A stretch of DNA of 64,000 nucleotides from Actinoplanes sp. L3-i22 (lineage in GTDB: Bacteria; Actinomycetota; Actinomycetes; Mycobacteriales; Micromonosporaceae): NCBI RefSeq assembly GCF_019704555.1, contig NZ_AP024745.1, positions 1,670,001-1,734,000 of the forward strand. Reading direction: 5' to 3'. Positions 8,577-17,783 of the stretch are shown piece after piece. The notes under the pieces are model-generated. The model searched no databases. It saw only the letters and a list, made by a program, of their open reading frames with translations, and was not told the DNA's origin. Position 1 is the first letter of the stretch. Every line of letters starts with the position of its first letter. The position numbers and the translations under genes were made by a program.

Positions 8577-8660
8577 GCGGTGCGCAACAAAGAGCAGCAA
8601 GCGGTGCGCAACAAAGAGCAGCAAGCGGTGCGGCAACAAAAAGCGGCAACAAAGCAGTAG
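8577..8660. repeat. 24-bp tandem repeat in the 3' flank of lipA
   Basis: GCGGTGCGCAACAAAGAGCA plus GCAA occurs exactly at 8577-8600 and 8601-8624, followed by a degenerate third unit rich in CAACAAA up to ~8660. It is A-rich compared with everything around it and abuts the lipA stop codon. If transcribed it lies in the lipA 3' untranslated region. Confidence 0.75.
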
Positions 8661-8674
8661 CAGGGGGAGCGGAC

Positions 8675-9598
8675 TCAGCCCCGAGCGTCAAGCGCCTGCC
8701 GGTAGAGCCGACCCGCCCGGTAGGAGGACCGAACCAGCGGCCCACTCATCACCCCGGCGAAGCCGATCGCCTCGGCCTCCTCGCGGAGCTCGACGAACTC
8801 CTCCGGCTTCACCCAGCGCTCGACCGGGTGGTGCCGCGGCGTCGGCCGCAGGTACTGCGTGATGGTGATCAGCTCGCACCCGGCCGCGTGCAGGTCGCGC
8901 AGGGCGGCGGAGATCTCCGACCGCTCCTCGCCCATGCCGAGGATCAGGTTGCTCTTGGTGACCAGGTCGGCGGACCGGGCCTGGGTGATCACGTCGAGGG
9001 AGCGCTCGTAACGGAAACCGGGGCGGATCCGCTTGAAGATCCGCGGGACGGTCTCGACGTTGTGCGCGAGCACCTCGGGGGCGGCGCCGAAGACCTCGGC
9101 GAGCTGGGTGGGCTCGGCGTTGAAGTCCGGGATGAGCAGCTCGACGCCGCAGCCGGGCTGCAGCTTGTGGATCTGCCGGACGGTCTCGGCGTAGAGCCAG
9201 GCACCGCCGTCGGGCAGGTCGTCGCGGGCCACGCCGGTGACGGTGGCGTACTTCAGGCCCATGGTGGCGACGGACTCACCGACGCGACGGGGCTCGTCGG
9301 CGTCGAACTCGGCCGGCTTGCCGGTGTCGATCTGGCAGAAGTCGCAGCGCCGGGTGCACTGATCGCCACCGATGAGGAAGGTGGCCTCGCGGTCTTCCCA
9401 GCACTCGTAGATGTTGGGGCAGCCGGCTTCCTGGCAGACGGTGTGCAAGCCCTCTTTCTGGACCAGCCCGCGCATCTGGGTGTACTCAGGACCCATTTTC
9501 GCCTTGACCTTGATCCACGGCGGCTTCCGCTCGATCGGAGTCTCGGCGTTTCGCGCCTCGATGCGCAGCATGCGGCGGCCCTCGGGAGCAATAGTCAC
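8675..9598 (-). CDS. lipA: Lipoyl synthase
   Basis: 307 residues, full family length. Radical-SAM enzyme that inserts two sulfurs into octanoyl groups on E2 and GcvH proteins. The auxiliary 4Fe-4S ligands C55, C60, C66 ([12 protein letters not shown]) and the radical-SAM cluster motif C81-x3-C85-x2-C88 (CTRRCDFC) are all present; the C-terminal [11 protein letters not shown] is typical. The start is GTG. It works with LipB (12.4-13.0 kb, same strand), but here the two are separated by aspS and a beta-propeller gene on the opposite strand. Its targets SucB and GcvT-linked GcvH connect it to other genes in or near the window. Confidence 0.97.
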   Translation of the reverse strand: MTIAPEGRRMLRIEARNAETPIERKPPWIKVKAKMGPEYTQMRGLVQKEGLHTVCQEAGCPNIYECWEDREATFLIGGDQCTRRCDFCQIDTGKPAEFDADEPRRVGESVATMGLKYATVTGVARDDLPDGGAWLYAETVRQIHKLQPGCGVELLIPDFNAEPTQLAEVFGAAPEVLAHNVETVPRIFKRIRPGFRYERSLDVITQARSADLVTKSNLILGMGEERSEISAALRDLHAAGCELITITQYLRPTPRHHPVERWVKPEEFVELREEAEAIGFAGVMSGPLVRSSYRAGRLYRQALDARG

Positions 9599-9768
9599 AA
9601 CCCGAAGATACGCCCGCGGGGTCCGGCTGCGGCGGAGGGGCGACGAGGCTCACGTGACGTTCCGTGTGACCGCCGTCACGAATCTGAACCCGGAATGAAA
9701 TGCAGCGCGGAAAACCGGTTGAACGGATGCCGAGGAGTGGATTAACGTCCCGGGCCAACGGCAGTGAT

Positions 9769-9966
9769 GGGACCGAGTAGCGCTCCGATCCGCCGGCCGA
9801 GAGAGCCACCTGCAGCTGTGATGGTGGCCCGAGCGCCGGAGCGCGAAGACACCCCGGAGCCGAGCAGTGCAAGAGGCGCTCGCAAGAGCGTGAAGGTGCG
9901 GTGGTACCGCGAGGATCCCGCTCGCCCGCACCTCCCTGGGGCCGCGTTGCAGCATCCCGAGGAGGT
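9769..9966 (+). promoter_or_regulatory. T-box leader, translational type, Asp (GAC) specifier
   Basis: Stem I has an AGTA S-turn strand (9776-9779) opposite GAA (9845-9847), followed by specifier GAC (9848-9850); helix GCGCTCCG (9780-9787)/CGGAGCGC (9837-9844); AG-bulge GAGAGAG (9799-9805); and apical loop GCTGTGA (9815-9821). The antisequestrator pairs AGGTGCGG (9894-9901) with CCGCACCT (9926-9933) around bulge TGGTACC (9902-9908), with inner helix GCGAG/CTCGC. In the uncharged-tRNA-free state ACCTCC (9930-9935) can instead pair with the Shine-Dalgarno GGAGGT (9961-9966). So uncharged tRNA-Asp should open the aspS ribosome-binding site. The U of TGGU would pair by wobble if the tRNA discriminator is G. 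Confidence 0.9.
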
Positions 9967-9973
9967 AACCGCC

Positions 9974-11221
9974 GTGCAACGCATCCTCTCCACTGAACTG
10001 GCCGCTCATCCGTACGAAAAAGTGCTTGTCGAAGGCTGGGTCCATCGGGTCCGCCGACTGAAGTCGGTCACCTTCGTGATCATCCGCGACGCCGCGGGCC
10101 TGGCCCAGGTGGTCATGGCCGACGCCGGCGAGCTGACGGAGGAGTCGGTCGTCTCGGTCGTCGGCACCGTCACGCCGAACGAGCAGGCACCCGGCGGCGT
10201 GGAGCTGACCGGCCCGGAGATCCACGTGCACTCCGCAGTGGACGTACCGCTGCCGTTTGAACTGCATCGACCCGCGCTGACCGCGAGTCTGCCCACCCAG
10301 CTGGACCACGCCGCGCTTGCCCTGCGGCATCCGGCCCGCCGGGCCGCGTTGCGGATCTCCGCGGCCGCGACCGCGGGTTTCCGGGCGGCGCTGGAGGCGC
10401 GGCGGTTCGTCGAGATCCAGACCCCGAAGATCGTCGAGTCGGCGACCGAGTCCGGTGCGAACGTCTTCCAGCTCGACTACTTCGGCCGGCCGGCGTATCT
10501 GGCCCAGTCGCCGCAGTTCTTCAAGCAGATGATGGTCGGCGTCTTCGAGCGGGTCTACGAGGTCGGTCCGGTGTTCCGCGCGGAGAACAGTGACACCGCG
10601 CGACACCTGACGCAGTACACGTCGCTCGACGCGGAGATGGGCTTCATCGCCGACCACCGGGACGTGATGGCGGCCCTGACCGGGACGATCGCCGGGATGT
10701 TCGGCGCGGTCACCGAGCGGACCGGGTTCGCCGTGCCGGAGGTGCCCGCGGAGATCCCGGCGGTGCACTTCGCCGAGGCGCTGAAGATCGCCGGGGCGCC
10801 GGCCGACGAGCCGGACCTGGCGCCGGCGCACGAGCGGGCGCTGGGCGAGTGGGCGCGGCGGGAGCACGGTTCCGAGTTCGTCTTCGTGACCGGCTATCCG
10901 ATGCGCAAACGGCCGTTCTACACCCACCCGGACCCGGCCGACCCGTCGTACTCGAACGGCTTTGACCTGCTCTTCCGGGGTTTGGAGATCGTCACGGGTG
11001 GTCAGCGTCTGCACCGGTACGAGGACTACGTCGCCGCGTTGAGCGCGTCCGGCGAACCGCTCGCGGCCTATGCCGGCTATCTGGACACGTTCCGGTACGG
11101 CATGCCCCCGCACGGTGGCTGGGCGATCGGCCTGGAGCGCCTGGTGGCCCGCCTGATCGGCGCCGCGAACGTCCGCGAGGTCACGGCGTTCCCGCGCGAC
11201 CCGCACCGGGTGGCGCCGTAG
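9974..11221 (+). CDS. aspS: Archaeal-type (probably non-discriminating) aspartyl-tRNA synthetase
   Basis: 415 residues, far shorter than bacterial-type AspRS (~590), with no GAD insertion domain. N-terminal OB-fold anticodon-binding domain (~10-105: VLVEGWVHRVRRLKSVTFVI), then the class II core with motif 2 around GPVFRAENSDTARHLTQ and motif 3 GGWAIGLERLV. The FPRDPHRVAP ending matches archaeal/AspS2 enzymes, which often also charge tRNA-Asn for amidation by GatCAB. The GTG start sits eight bases after GGAGG, which belongs to the T-box switch. A second, bacterial-type aspS is expected elsewhere in the genome; that cannot be checked here. Confidence 0.92.
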   Translation: MQRILSTELAAHPYEKVLVEGWVHRVRRLKSVTFVIIRDAAGLAQVVMADAGELTEESVVSVVGTVTPNEQAPGGVELTGPEIHVHSAVDVPLPFELHRPALTASLPTQLDHAALALRHPARRAALRISAAATAGFRAALEARRFVEIQTPKIVESATESGANVFQLDYFGRPAYLAQSPQFFKQMMVGVFERVYEVGPVFRAENSDTARHLTQYTSLDAEMGFIADHRDVMAALTGTIAGMFGAVTERTGFAVPEVPAEIPAVHFAEALKIAGAPADEPDLAPAHERALGEWARREHGSEFVFVTGYPMRKRPFYTHPDPADPSYSNGFDLLFRGLEIVTGGQRLHRYEDYVAALSASGEPLAAYAGYLDTFRYGMPPHGGWAIGLERLVARLIGAANVREVTAFPRDPHRVAP

Positions 11222-11230
11222 CCGTAGTTT

Positions 11231-12406
11231 GTGCGGGTGCTGATCGACCTGGACGTGGTCCCCGCCACGGCGCCGCCCCGCGAGCGGCGGCGTCCGTGGT
11301 GGCGGCCGGTCGCGCTCGCCGTCGTGCCGCTGTTGCTGCTCGGCGGCGCGGCCGCGACCGCCCGGCCGATGGTGTTCCAGCAGGTCGCGGACACCGGCGG
11401 GCGTCCCGCGGCGGCCACGTTGCTCGACCCGCGGGCGCTCTACACCGTGCAGGACGCCCCCGGCGGTGACGGCGTGGAGGTCGCGGCCCGGCCGCTGGTC
11501 GCGGGCGGCCCGTCCTGGCGGGTCTGGGCGGCGCTGGCCACGAACGGCAGTGTGCGGCTGTCCCGGGCCGGAACGGCGCTGGTCGTGAGCGACGACCAGA
11601 CCGTGAAGATCGTCGATGCGGCCACCGGGCGGGACCGCTGGGAACTGGACTCGGGCGCCGCGCTGATCCAGGGCGATCAGGTGGTGATCCGCGGCGACGG
11701 CGTCCTGAAGCTGGCCGATCTGGAGACCGGCCGGGTCCGGTGGTCGCAGCCCGGCGAGGCCCTGTCCGCGAAGCTGGACCCGAGCGGGCGCTACCTGTTC
11801 ACGGTGACCGTCGTCGGCAGCCTGATCGCCCAGGTGCGGTCGGTCGCGGACGGGCGGTTGCTGGCCACCCACCCCCTGCCCGGGAAGGGGGTGAGCCTCG
11901 GCGAGTCACCGATCATCGGCGACCGGGTGTACCTGTTCGGCCTGTCCGACCTGACCGTGCTGCGGCTCGGCGACCTGACGCCGGTGTGGTCCGCCCCGGC
12001 CGACGTGCTGAGCCCGGCCAGCATCGTGGCCTGCGGAGATCTGGACTGCGTCAGCGGGGAGCAGGGCACCACCGCGCTCGACCCGGCCACCGGTGAGCCG
12101 CGCTGGACCGCGCCGAACTGGCTCGCCTACTCCGGTGGCATCGCCCGGCGGGTCGACGGGCACACCGTCGTGGCCGACCCGGCGACCGGGCGGGTGCTCC
12201 GGGATCTCGGCCGGGGCGAGGCCGTCGACGATCTGATGCTGCGCGCCGACCGGGACCGGACGCAGGTCACCGACCTGCGCACCGGTCACGTCTACGGCGC
12301 GTTGACCGGCGTGACGCCGTTCGGCTGCGTCGCGGCGGGCGACTTCCTGGCCTGCCGCAAGGACGGCGGCACCACCGTCTGGAAGGTTCCTAGAACAGCG
12401 TCGTGA
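11231..12406 (+). CDS. Membrane-anchored PQQ-like beta-propeller protein
   Basis: 391 residues. A short basic cytoplasmic segment, one transmembrane helix at ~28-45 ([18 protein letters not shown]) and an extracytoplasmic domain with repeated outer-strand motifs such as [30 protein letters not shown] and [14 protein letters not shown], typical of PQQ-binding-like WD40-type propellers. A Cys pair (ACGDLDC) occurs around residue 265. Starts at GTG just nine bases after aspS and lacks its own clear promoter. Its 3' end overlaps the lipB 3' end by 17 bases. Function unknown; scaffold or sensor roles are typical. Confidence 0.8.
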   Translation: MRVLIDLDVVPATAPPRERRRPWWRPVALAVVPLLLLGGAAATARPMVFQQVADTGGRPAAATLLDPRALYTVQDAPGGDGVEVAARPLVAGGPSWRVWAALATNGSVRLSRAGTALVVSDDQTVKIVDAATGRDRWELDSGAALIQGDQVVIRGDGVLKLADLETGRVRWSQPGEALSAKLDPSGRYLFTVTVVGSLIAQVRSVADGRLLATHPLPGKGVSLGESPIIGDRVYLFGLSDLTVLRLGDLTPVWSAPADVLSPASIVACGDLDCVSGEQGTTALDPATGEPRWTAPNWLAYSGGIARRVDGHTVVADPATGRVLRDLGRGEAVDDLMLRADRDRTQVTDLRTGHVYGALTGVTPFGCVAAGDFLACRKDGGTTVWKVPRTAS

Positions 12407-13019
12407 GGTGCCGCTCGACGACCGGCATCACCTCGGCCACCGGCACCGGCCGGCCCAGCTCGGCGCTGAGCGAGGTCACCCCGGCGTCCCGGATCCCGCA
12501 CGGCACGAACCGGTCGAAGTTCGCCAGGTCGCAGTCGGCGTTGATGGCGAAACCGTGCTGGGTCACGCCGCGGGCCACCCGCAGCCCGATCTGGGCGATC
12601 TTGCGGTCGAGGCCGCCGTCGGTGGCCCGGACCCAGGCGCCGCTGCGCCCCTCGACCCGCTCGGCGGTCACGCCGAACTCGGCGCAGACGTCGATCAGCA
12701 TCTGTTCGGTGCGGCGGACGTAGGCCACCACGTCGACCGGGGCGGGCAGCTTGAGAATCGGGTAGCCGACCAGCTGGCCCGGCCCGTGCCAGGTGAGCTT
12801 GCCGCCGCGGTCGACCCGGACGACGGGCGTGCCGTCCCACGGCAGGTCGCCCGGCTCGGTGCGCTTGCCGGCGGTGAAGACGCTGGGGTGCTCCAGCAGC
12901 AGGATCGTGTCCGGCTGGGTGCCGTCGGCCACGGCCTCGTGCAGACGCTTCTGCTCGTCCCAGGCGTCGCGGTAATCGACCAGGCCGGGGCGCAGCACGG
13001 TGAGTACGGAGGAGGTCAC
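12390..13019 (-). CDS. lipB: Octanoyl-[carrier protein]:protein N-octanoyltransferase
   Basis: 209 residues from the chosen GTG. Moves octanoate from acyl carrier protein to lipoyl-domain lysines, the first step before LipA. Visible family residues: [12 protein letters not shown] around H78, catalytic Lys140 ([12 protein letters not shown]) and acyl-accepting Cys174 ([12 protein letters not shown]). The GTG at 13019 gives the usual N-terminus ([19 protein letters not shown]) and avoids overlap with the upstream membrane protein ending at 13052; a longer start at 13091 would overlap it by 40 bases. Confidence 0.95.
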   Translation of the reverse strand: MTSSVLTVLRPGLVDYRDAWDEQKRLHEAVADGTQPDTILLLEHPSVFTAGKRTEPGDLPWDGTPVVRVDRGGKLTWHGPGQLVGYPILKLPAPVDVVAYVRRTEQMLIDVCAEFGVTAERVEGRSGAWVRATDGGLDRKIAQIGLRVARGVTQHGFAINADCDLANFDRFVPCGIRDAGVTSLSAELGRPVPVAEVMPVVERHLTTLF

Positions 13020-13051
13020 GACGGCCAGCGTAACTCCGTACTCACCGGTAC

Positions 13052-14953
13052 CTAACGGTCGACCGGGTCCGTCCCGCGACGGATACGCCACACCAGCACC
13101 CCGCCCACCTCCTCGGGCTCGCCGAGCAGGTCCCGCGCGGTCGCCTCGACCGCGGAACGGTTCAGCGTCTGGTGGTCCGAGCCGGTGATCTCCGGCGCGA
13201 GGAACACCGCGTCCAGCCCCCAGTACTGGAAGTCGGCGCGGGCCTGGGCGCGGTCCGCGTTGGTGAGCCGGGTGACGTAGCCGTACCAGGCGGCGCGCAG
13301 GAACAGCCAGTCGGTGGCCAGCGGTGGCGCACCGATCCGGCCGACGTCCTTCTTGCCGGCCTCACCGGTGGTCTGCGGGCCGAGGAAGTAGCCGTCCGGG
13401 ATCCGGAACTGCTGACCGCCGCGGGCCATCGTGTACGCCTGCCAGCGCTGCCCGTCCGCGGTCACGTTCAGCGCGAACGGCAGCGCGGAGAGCGTCCCGC
13501 CGTCGGGCACGTACTGCTTCCACAGGCCGTCCGCGATGAACGCCGGCTCGGGGGCGCGGTGCTGGATCCGTACCGGAAGGGGCATGATCGGCAACAGACT
13601 GAGCGCGACGGCCGAGGCCAGCGTGCGGTTCAGCACCCCGCCGGCGCCGGTCGCGTCGCGGCGGCCGACCAGCTGGTCGACGAGCAGCGCGAGCAGGATG
13701 CCGAAGACGCCGACCACGCCGAGCGCGAAGCGGATCGGCAGCGCCGAGTTGAACAGCGGCAGGTGCACCAGGGCCGAGTAGGGGAGCGCGATGTCGAACT
13801 CGTGCTTGTCGATGTTGAGCCGCGGGCCGAGCGAGAGCAGGAAGAAGAAGATCCCGACCAGGCCGACCGCGCGCAGCGTGGCCCGGCGGCCCGGGTCGGA
13901 CCGGCGCCAGAGCAGCCCGAACGCGACCACCATGAGCAGCACCAGGGGCAGGCCGAAGAACGACGTCTCCTCGGTCCGGTTCGGTGCCAGGTCGGCGTGC
14001 CAGCCGATGAAGCCGCCCAGCGAGCGGCTCGGGAACGACAGGTACGCCGCCGCGTCCTCGACGAAGTACCGCTGGTTGAAGCCGGTCCCGGAGAACGTCT
14101 GCGGCCCGGCGAAGTGCATGTACAGCGGGTACGCCAGCAGCACCCCGGCGACCACCGCGGTCACGCCGAGCGCGCGCAGCACGGTCGGCAGCGCCTCGGC
14201 CGCCTCCCGCCGCACCGGTCGCGCGACCGCCCAGACGATCAGGAAGACCCCGCAGGCCAGCGCGGTGTAGAAGAGCCCCTCGGCGGCGATCGAGAAGCCG
14301 ACCGCGAGCAGCACCCCGAGCAGGACCCCGTTGCGCAGCCAGCGGCCCGGCTGGCGCAGCCGCAGCACCTGCCAGATCACCACCGGGGCGACCCAGCCGG
14401 CGGTCCAGTTCAGGTGCCCGTTCGCGTGCGAGATGAAGCCCGGGGCGAACCCGCAGAACAGCCCGGCGACCGCGGCCGCGAGCGCGCTGCCGACCAGCCA
14501 GCGGCGCAGGAACAGGTACCACGCGAAGGCGGAGCCGGCCAGGTTCAGCGTCAGCACGGTCACGAAGCTGACCTGCGGGCCGAACAGGTGCGTCACCGGC
14601 GTCATCAGCACCGTGTAGACGGTGATCGAGGTGTTCGCCGCGAGGTTGACGCCGAGCGGCGCGTTCAGCAGCGAGGTGAAGAACGGGTCCGCGCCCTGGG
14701 TGACGGTGTAGTACCCGTACCCCATCAGCCATTCGAAGAACGCCTGGTCACCGACGTTGTCGGCGAGCACGTGCGTGAACGGGTCGCGCCAGAGCCCACT
14801 CGTCACGTACACCGCGAAGGAGATCGCGATGATCGCGACGCACAGGTGCACCGGCCACTCACGTGGCTTGGCACCGGGCTTGGCACCGGGCTCGGTGGCG
14901 GGCTCGGAGGGGGGATCGGCGGACGCGGCGGGGGCGGGGGCGGCGACGGACAT
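13052..14953 (-). CDS. Polytopic membrane protein, GT-C glycosyltransferase-like
   Basis: About 633 residues. A Pro/Ala/Glu-rich cytoplasmic start containing a duplicated GAKP unit is followed by roughly ten to twelve membrane helices up to ~460 and a C-terminal extracytoplasmic domain. The first external loop carries acidic residues ([13 protein letters not shown]), as expected for lipid-linked-sugar-using GT-C enzymes, and helix-connecting loops contain [11 protein letters not shown]. No specific family is certain. It lies 27 bases downstream of the TIGR01777 gene and 32 bases before lipB on the same strand, so it may share their transcript without sharing function. Confidence 0.75.
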   Translation of the reverse strand: MSVAAPAPAASADPPSEPATEPGAKPGAKPREWPVHLCVAIIAISFAVYVTSGLWRDPFTHVLADNVGDQAFFEWLMGYGYYTVTQGADPFFTSLLNAPLGVNLAANTSITVYTVLMTPVTHLFGPQVSFVTVLTLNLAGSAFAWYLFLRRWLVGSALAAAVAGLFCGFAPGFISHANGHLNWTAGWVAPVVIWQVLRLRQPGRWLRNGVLLGVLLAVGFSIAAEGLFYTALACGVFLIVWAVARPVRREAAEALPTVLRALGVTAVVAGVLLAYPLYMHFAGPQTFSGTGFNQRYFVEDAAAYLSFPSRSLGGFIGWHADLAPNRTEETSFFGLPLVLLMVVAFGLLWRRSDPGRRATLRAVGLVGIFFFLLSLGPRLNIDKHEFDIALPYSALVHLPLFNSALPIRFALGVVGVFGILLALLVDQLVGRRDATGAGGVLNRTLASAVALSLLPIMPLPVRIQHRAPEPAFIADGLWKQYVPDGGTLSALPFALNVTADGQRWQAYTMARGGQQFRIPDGYFLGPQTTGEAGKKDVGRIGAPPLATDWLFLRAAWYGYVTRLTNADRAQARADFQYWGLDAVFLAPEITGSDHQTLNRSAVEATARDLLGEPEEVGGVLVWRIRRGTDPVDR

Positions 14954-14983
14954 CACGCGCAGGTTAGCAGCGCCGCCTGTAGA

Positions 14984-15898
14984 TCAGTGCGCGTTCGCGG
15001 GTTGCGATCGGAGCGCGGCCTCGAGAGCGGACGCGATGTCCGGGTACGTCCAGGAGAACCCGGCATTGCGCAGAACGCCGGGTATCACCCGCTGGCTCCG
15101 CTGCGCCTCGCCGGCCAGTTCGCCCAGCACCACATCGAGCACCGGGCCGGGCACGGTGAGCAGCGCCGGCCGGCGCAACTGGCGGGCCAGCTCCTTGGTG
15201 AACTCCAGGTTCGTGCACTGCGCCGCGGAGACCATGTTGACCGGGCCGGCCAGGTCCTCGCGCTCCAGCAGGAACTCGGCGGCGCCCAGCCAGTCGGCGA
15301 GCGCGATCCACGACATCCACTGCCGGCCGCCGCCGATCCGCGCGCCGCCACCCAGCTTGAACGCCGGCAGCAGCGGCTTGAGCAGCGAGCCCTGTCGATC
15401 GAGGACGGGTGCGGTGCGGAGCAGCACGACCCGGGTGCCGGCGTCCTCGGCCGGCCGGGCGGCGGCTTCCCAGACCCGGCAGAGGTCGGCCAGGAACGTG
15501 GTGCCGGCCGGGGCCTCCTCGCTGACCTCGTGGTCGCCGGTGTCGCCGTACCACCCGACCGCGGAGGACTGCAGCAGCGTGCGCGGCCGGTCGGCGGCCG
15601 GCAGCTTGGCGATGCCCTGCGCGAGCGTGCCGGTGGTGTCCAGCCGGCTGGCGCGCAGCACGTTCTTGTACCGCGCGGTCCAGCGCCGCCCGCCGACGTT
15701 CGCGCCGGACAGGTTGATCACCGTGTCCGCGCCGGCCAGCACGGCCGGGTCGAGCCGGCCCTGCGACGGGGTCCAACTCGCCTCGCCCACGCCGGGCGGG
15801 CGCCGGACGAGGCGGGTGATGTCATGGCCGCTCTGCCGCAACCGTTCGGCGAGCCGGGCACCCAGGAAGCCGGAGGCGCCGGCCATCACGATCCGCAT
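14984..15898 (-). CDS. TIGR01777-family NAD(P)-binding epimerase-like protein
   Basis: 304 residues. Extended short-chain dehydrogenase fold: Rossmann motif GASGFLGARL at residues 7-16, substrate-domain motifs INLSGANVGGRRW and SSAVGWYGDTG, and the conserved tail of the family (VLGELAGEAQRSQRVIPGVLRNAGFSW). The exact reaction is not established for this family (YfcH/SulA-like). I chose the ATG at 15898 because it begins MRIVMAGASG, the canonical N-terminus; a start 30 bases upstream is possible. In M. tuberculosis a homologue also sits between sucB and lipB (from memory), so the position is conserved. Confidence 0.9.
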   Translation of the reverse strand: MRIVMAGASGFLGARLAERLRQSGHDITRLVRRPPGVGEASWTPSQGRLDPAVLAGADTVINLSGANVGGRRWTARYKNVLRASRLDTTGTLAQGIAKLPAADRPRTLLQSSAVGWYGDTGDHEVSEEAPAGTTFLADLCRVWEAAARPAEDAGTRVVLLRTAPVLDRQGSLLKPLLPAFKLGGGARIGGGRQWMSWIALADWLGAAEFLLEREDLAGPVNMVSAAQCTNLEFTKELARQLRRPALLTVPGPVLDVVLGELAGEAQRSQRVIPGVLRNAGFSWTYPDIASALEAALRSQPANAH

Positions 15899-15937
15899 GG
15901 TTCTGATTCTTTCCCGGAGATCGTTCAAACCAAAACA

Positions 15938-15975
15938 AAAAAGCCGGGGGTACGTACGACGTACGCACCCCCGGC
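15938..15975 (-). terminator. Rho-independent terminator after sucB
   Basis: GCCGGGGG (15943-15950) pairs with CCCCCGGC (15968-15975), with an inner TACGTAC-type palindrome. Read on the minus strand the stem is followed by TTTTTTGTTTTGG, a rare clear T-run in this genome. It ends the lpd-sucB transcript before the TIGR01777 gene. Confidence 0.85.
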
Positions 15976-15988
15976 CCTCAAACCGTGA

Positions 15989-17746
15989 TCAGAGTCCCAG
16001 GTCGGGCTCGAAGTGCCCGCCCTCGAGACGCTCCTTCAGCGTGCCCAGGAAGCGGGCCGCGTCCGCGCCGTCCACGATCCGGTGGTCGTAGCTGAGCGCC
16101 AGGTAGACCATCGACCGCGGGACGATGATCTCGCCCAGCTCGGCGTCGTTCACGATCACCGGGCGCTTGACGACCGCGCCGAGACCGAGGATGCCGACCT
16201 GCGGCTGGTTGATGATCGGCGTGTCGAACAGCGCGCCCCGGCTGCCGGTGTTGGTCAGCGTGAACGTGCCGCCACCCAGCTCGTCCGGCCCGATCTTGTT
16301 GTTCCGGGTGCGCTCCGCGACGTCCGCGATCCGCTTGGCCAGACCGGCCAGGTTCAGGTCACCGGCGTCCTTGATGACCGGGACGACCAGGCCCTTCGGC
16401 GCGTCCACCGCGATGCCGAGGTGCTCGGAGCCGTGGTAGGTGACCGTGCCCGCCTCGACGTCGATCGAGGAGTTGACCACCGGGTGCTGCTGCAGCGCCT
16501 CGACCGTGGCCAACGCGAAGAACGGCAGGAAGGTGAGCTTCACGCCGTGCTTGGCCTGGAAGTCGGCCTTGGCCTTGTTCCGCAGCGTCGCGATCTTGGT
16601 GACGTCCACCTCGACCACCGTGGTGAGCTGCGCCGAGACCTGCAGCGACTCGACCATGCGGCGGGCGATGGTGGCCCGGATGCGGGTCAGCTTCTCGGTG
16701 CGGCCCCGCAGCGGGCTCGGCTCCGGCTTGGCGGCGGCCTTGGTGGCCGGCGCCTCGGCGGCGGGAGCGGCGGCCGGGGCGGGCGCGGCCTTGGCGGCAG
16801 CGGCCTTCTCGGCGGCGTCGAGCACGTCCTGCTTGCGGATCCGGCCTCCGACGCCGGTCCCGGACAGCGCGGACAGGTCCACACCCTTCTCCGCCGCCAG
16901 CTTGCGGACCAGCGGGGTCACGTAACCGGCGTCGCCGGCGCCGTTCGCCTTGACCGTCTCGGCGGCCGGCGCGGCCGGCTGCGTGGGAGCGGGCGCCGGC
17001 GCGGGCTTCGACTCGATGATCGGAGCCTCCACCTTCGGCTCGGGCTTCGGCTCCGGCTTGGGCTCGGGCTTCGGCTCGGCCTTCGGCTGCTGCGGCGCGG
17101 GAGCGGGCGCCGGGGCCGCGGCGGGCGCGGCCGACGCCGAGCCCACGACGGCCAGCACGCCGCCGACCTCCGCGGTCTCGTCCTCGCCGACCCGGATCTC
17201 CAGCAGCGTTCCGGCGACCGGCGACGGGATCTCGGTGTCCACCTTGTCGGTGGAGACCTCGACCAGCGGCTCGTCCACCTCGACGCTGTCCCCGACGGCC
17301 TTGAGCCAGCGGGTGACGGTGCCCTCGGTGACGCTCTCGCCGAGTGCCGGCAGCTTCACCTCGGTGCCCTCGGCCGCACCGGCGGCGGGCGCGGCCTGCG
17401 CCTGCGGCGCCGCGGGAGCCTCCTCCTCGACCGGCTTCCCGGCCGACGGCGTGGCCTCGGCCTCGACGGCGGCCGGCTCCGGCTCGGAAGCGGCCGGGGC
17501 GTCCTCGCCCTCGCCGGCGATGACGGCCAGCTCGCTGCCGACCTCCGCGGTCTCGTCCTCAGCGACCACGATCCGGGTGAGCACACCCGCGGCGGGCGAC
17601 GGGATCTCCGTGTCGACCTTGTCGGTGGAGACCTCGAGCAGCGGCTCGTCGACCTCGACGCGCTCGCCCTCCTGCTTGAGCCAGCGCGTGACGGTGCCCT
17701 CGGTGACACTCTCGCCCAGCCGCGGCATGGTTACCGATGTCGGCAT
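15989..17746 (-). CDS. sucB: 2-oxoglutarate (and probably pyruvate) dehydrogenase E2 component
   Basis: 585 residues. Two lipoyl domains with modified lysines at K43 and K168 (both [10 protein letters not shown]), Pro/Lys/Glu and Ala-rich linkers, a peripheral-subunit-binding domain at ~274-310 ([18 protein letters not shown]) and a catalytic acyltransferase domain to the end with H555 and D559 in [11 protein letters not shown]. In actinobacteria one E2 often serves both complexes, so the acyl specificity cannot be read from sequence. The ATG is preceded by AAGGAG. It follows lpd by 37 bases on the same strand: E3 and E2 are made together. Confidence 0.95.
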   Translation of the reverse strand: MPTSVTMPRLGESVTEGTVTRWLKQEGERVEVDEPLLEVSTDKVDTEIPSPAAGVLTRIVVAEDETAEVGSELAVIAGEGEDAPAASEPEPAAVEAEATPSAGKPVEEEAPAAPQAQAAPAAGAAEGTEVKLPALGESVTEGTVTRWLKAVGDSVEVDEPLVEVSTDKVDTEIPSPVAGTLLEIRVGEDETAEVGGVLAVVGSASAAPAAAPAPAPAPQQPKAEPKPEPKPEPKPEPKVEAPIIESKPAPAPAPTQPAAPAAETVKANGAGDAGYVTPLVRKLAAEKGVDLSALSGTGVGGRIRKQDVLDAAEKAAAAKAAPAPAAAPAAEAPATKAAAKPEPSPLRGRTEKLTRIRATIARRMVESLQVSAQLTTVVEVDVTKIATLRNKAKADFQAKHGVKLTFLPFFALATVEALQQHPVVNSSIDVEAGTVTYHGSEHLGIAVDAPKGLVVPVIKDAGDLNLAGLAKRIADVAERTRNNKIGPDELGGGTFTLTNTGSRGALFDTPIINQPQVGILGLGAVVKRPVIVNDAELGEIIVPRSMVYLALSYDHRIVDGADAARFLGTLKERLEGGHFEPDLGL

Positions 17747-17783
17747 TTTTCCCCAAACTCCTTAACGCTTCGAAGCGATGAAT

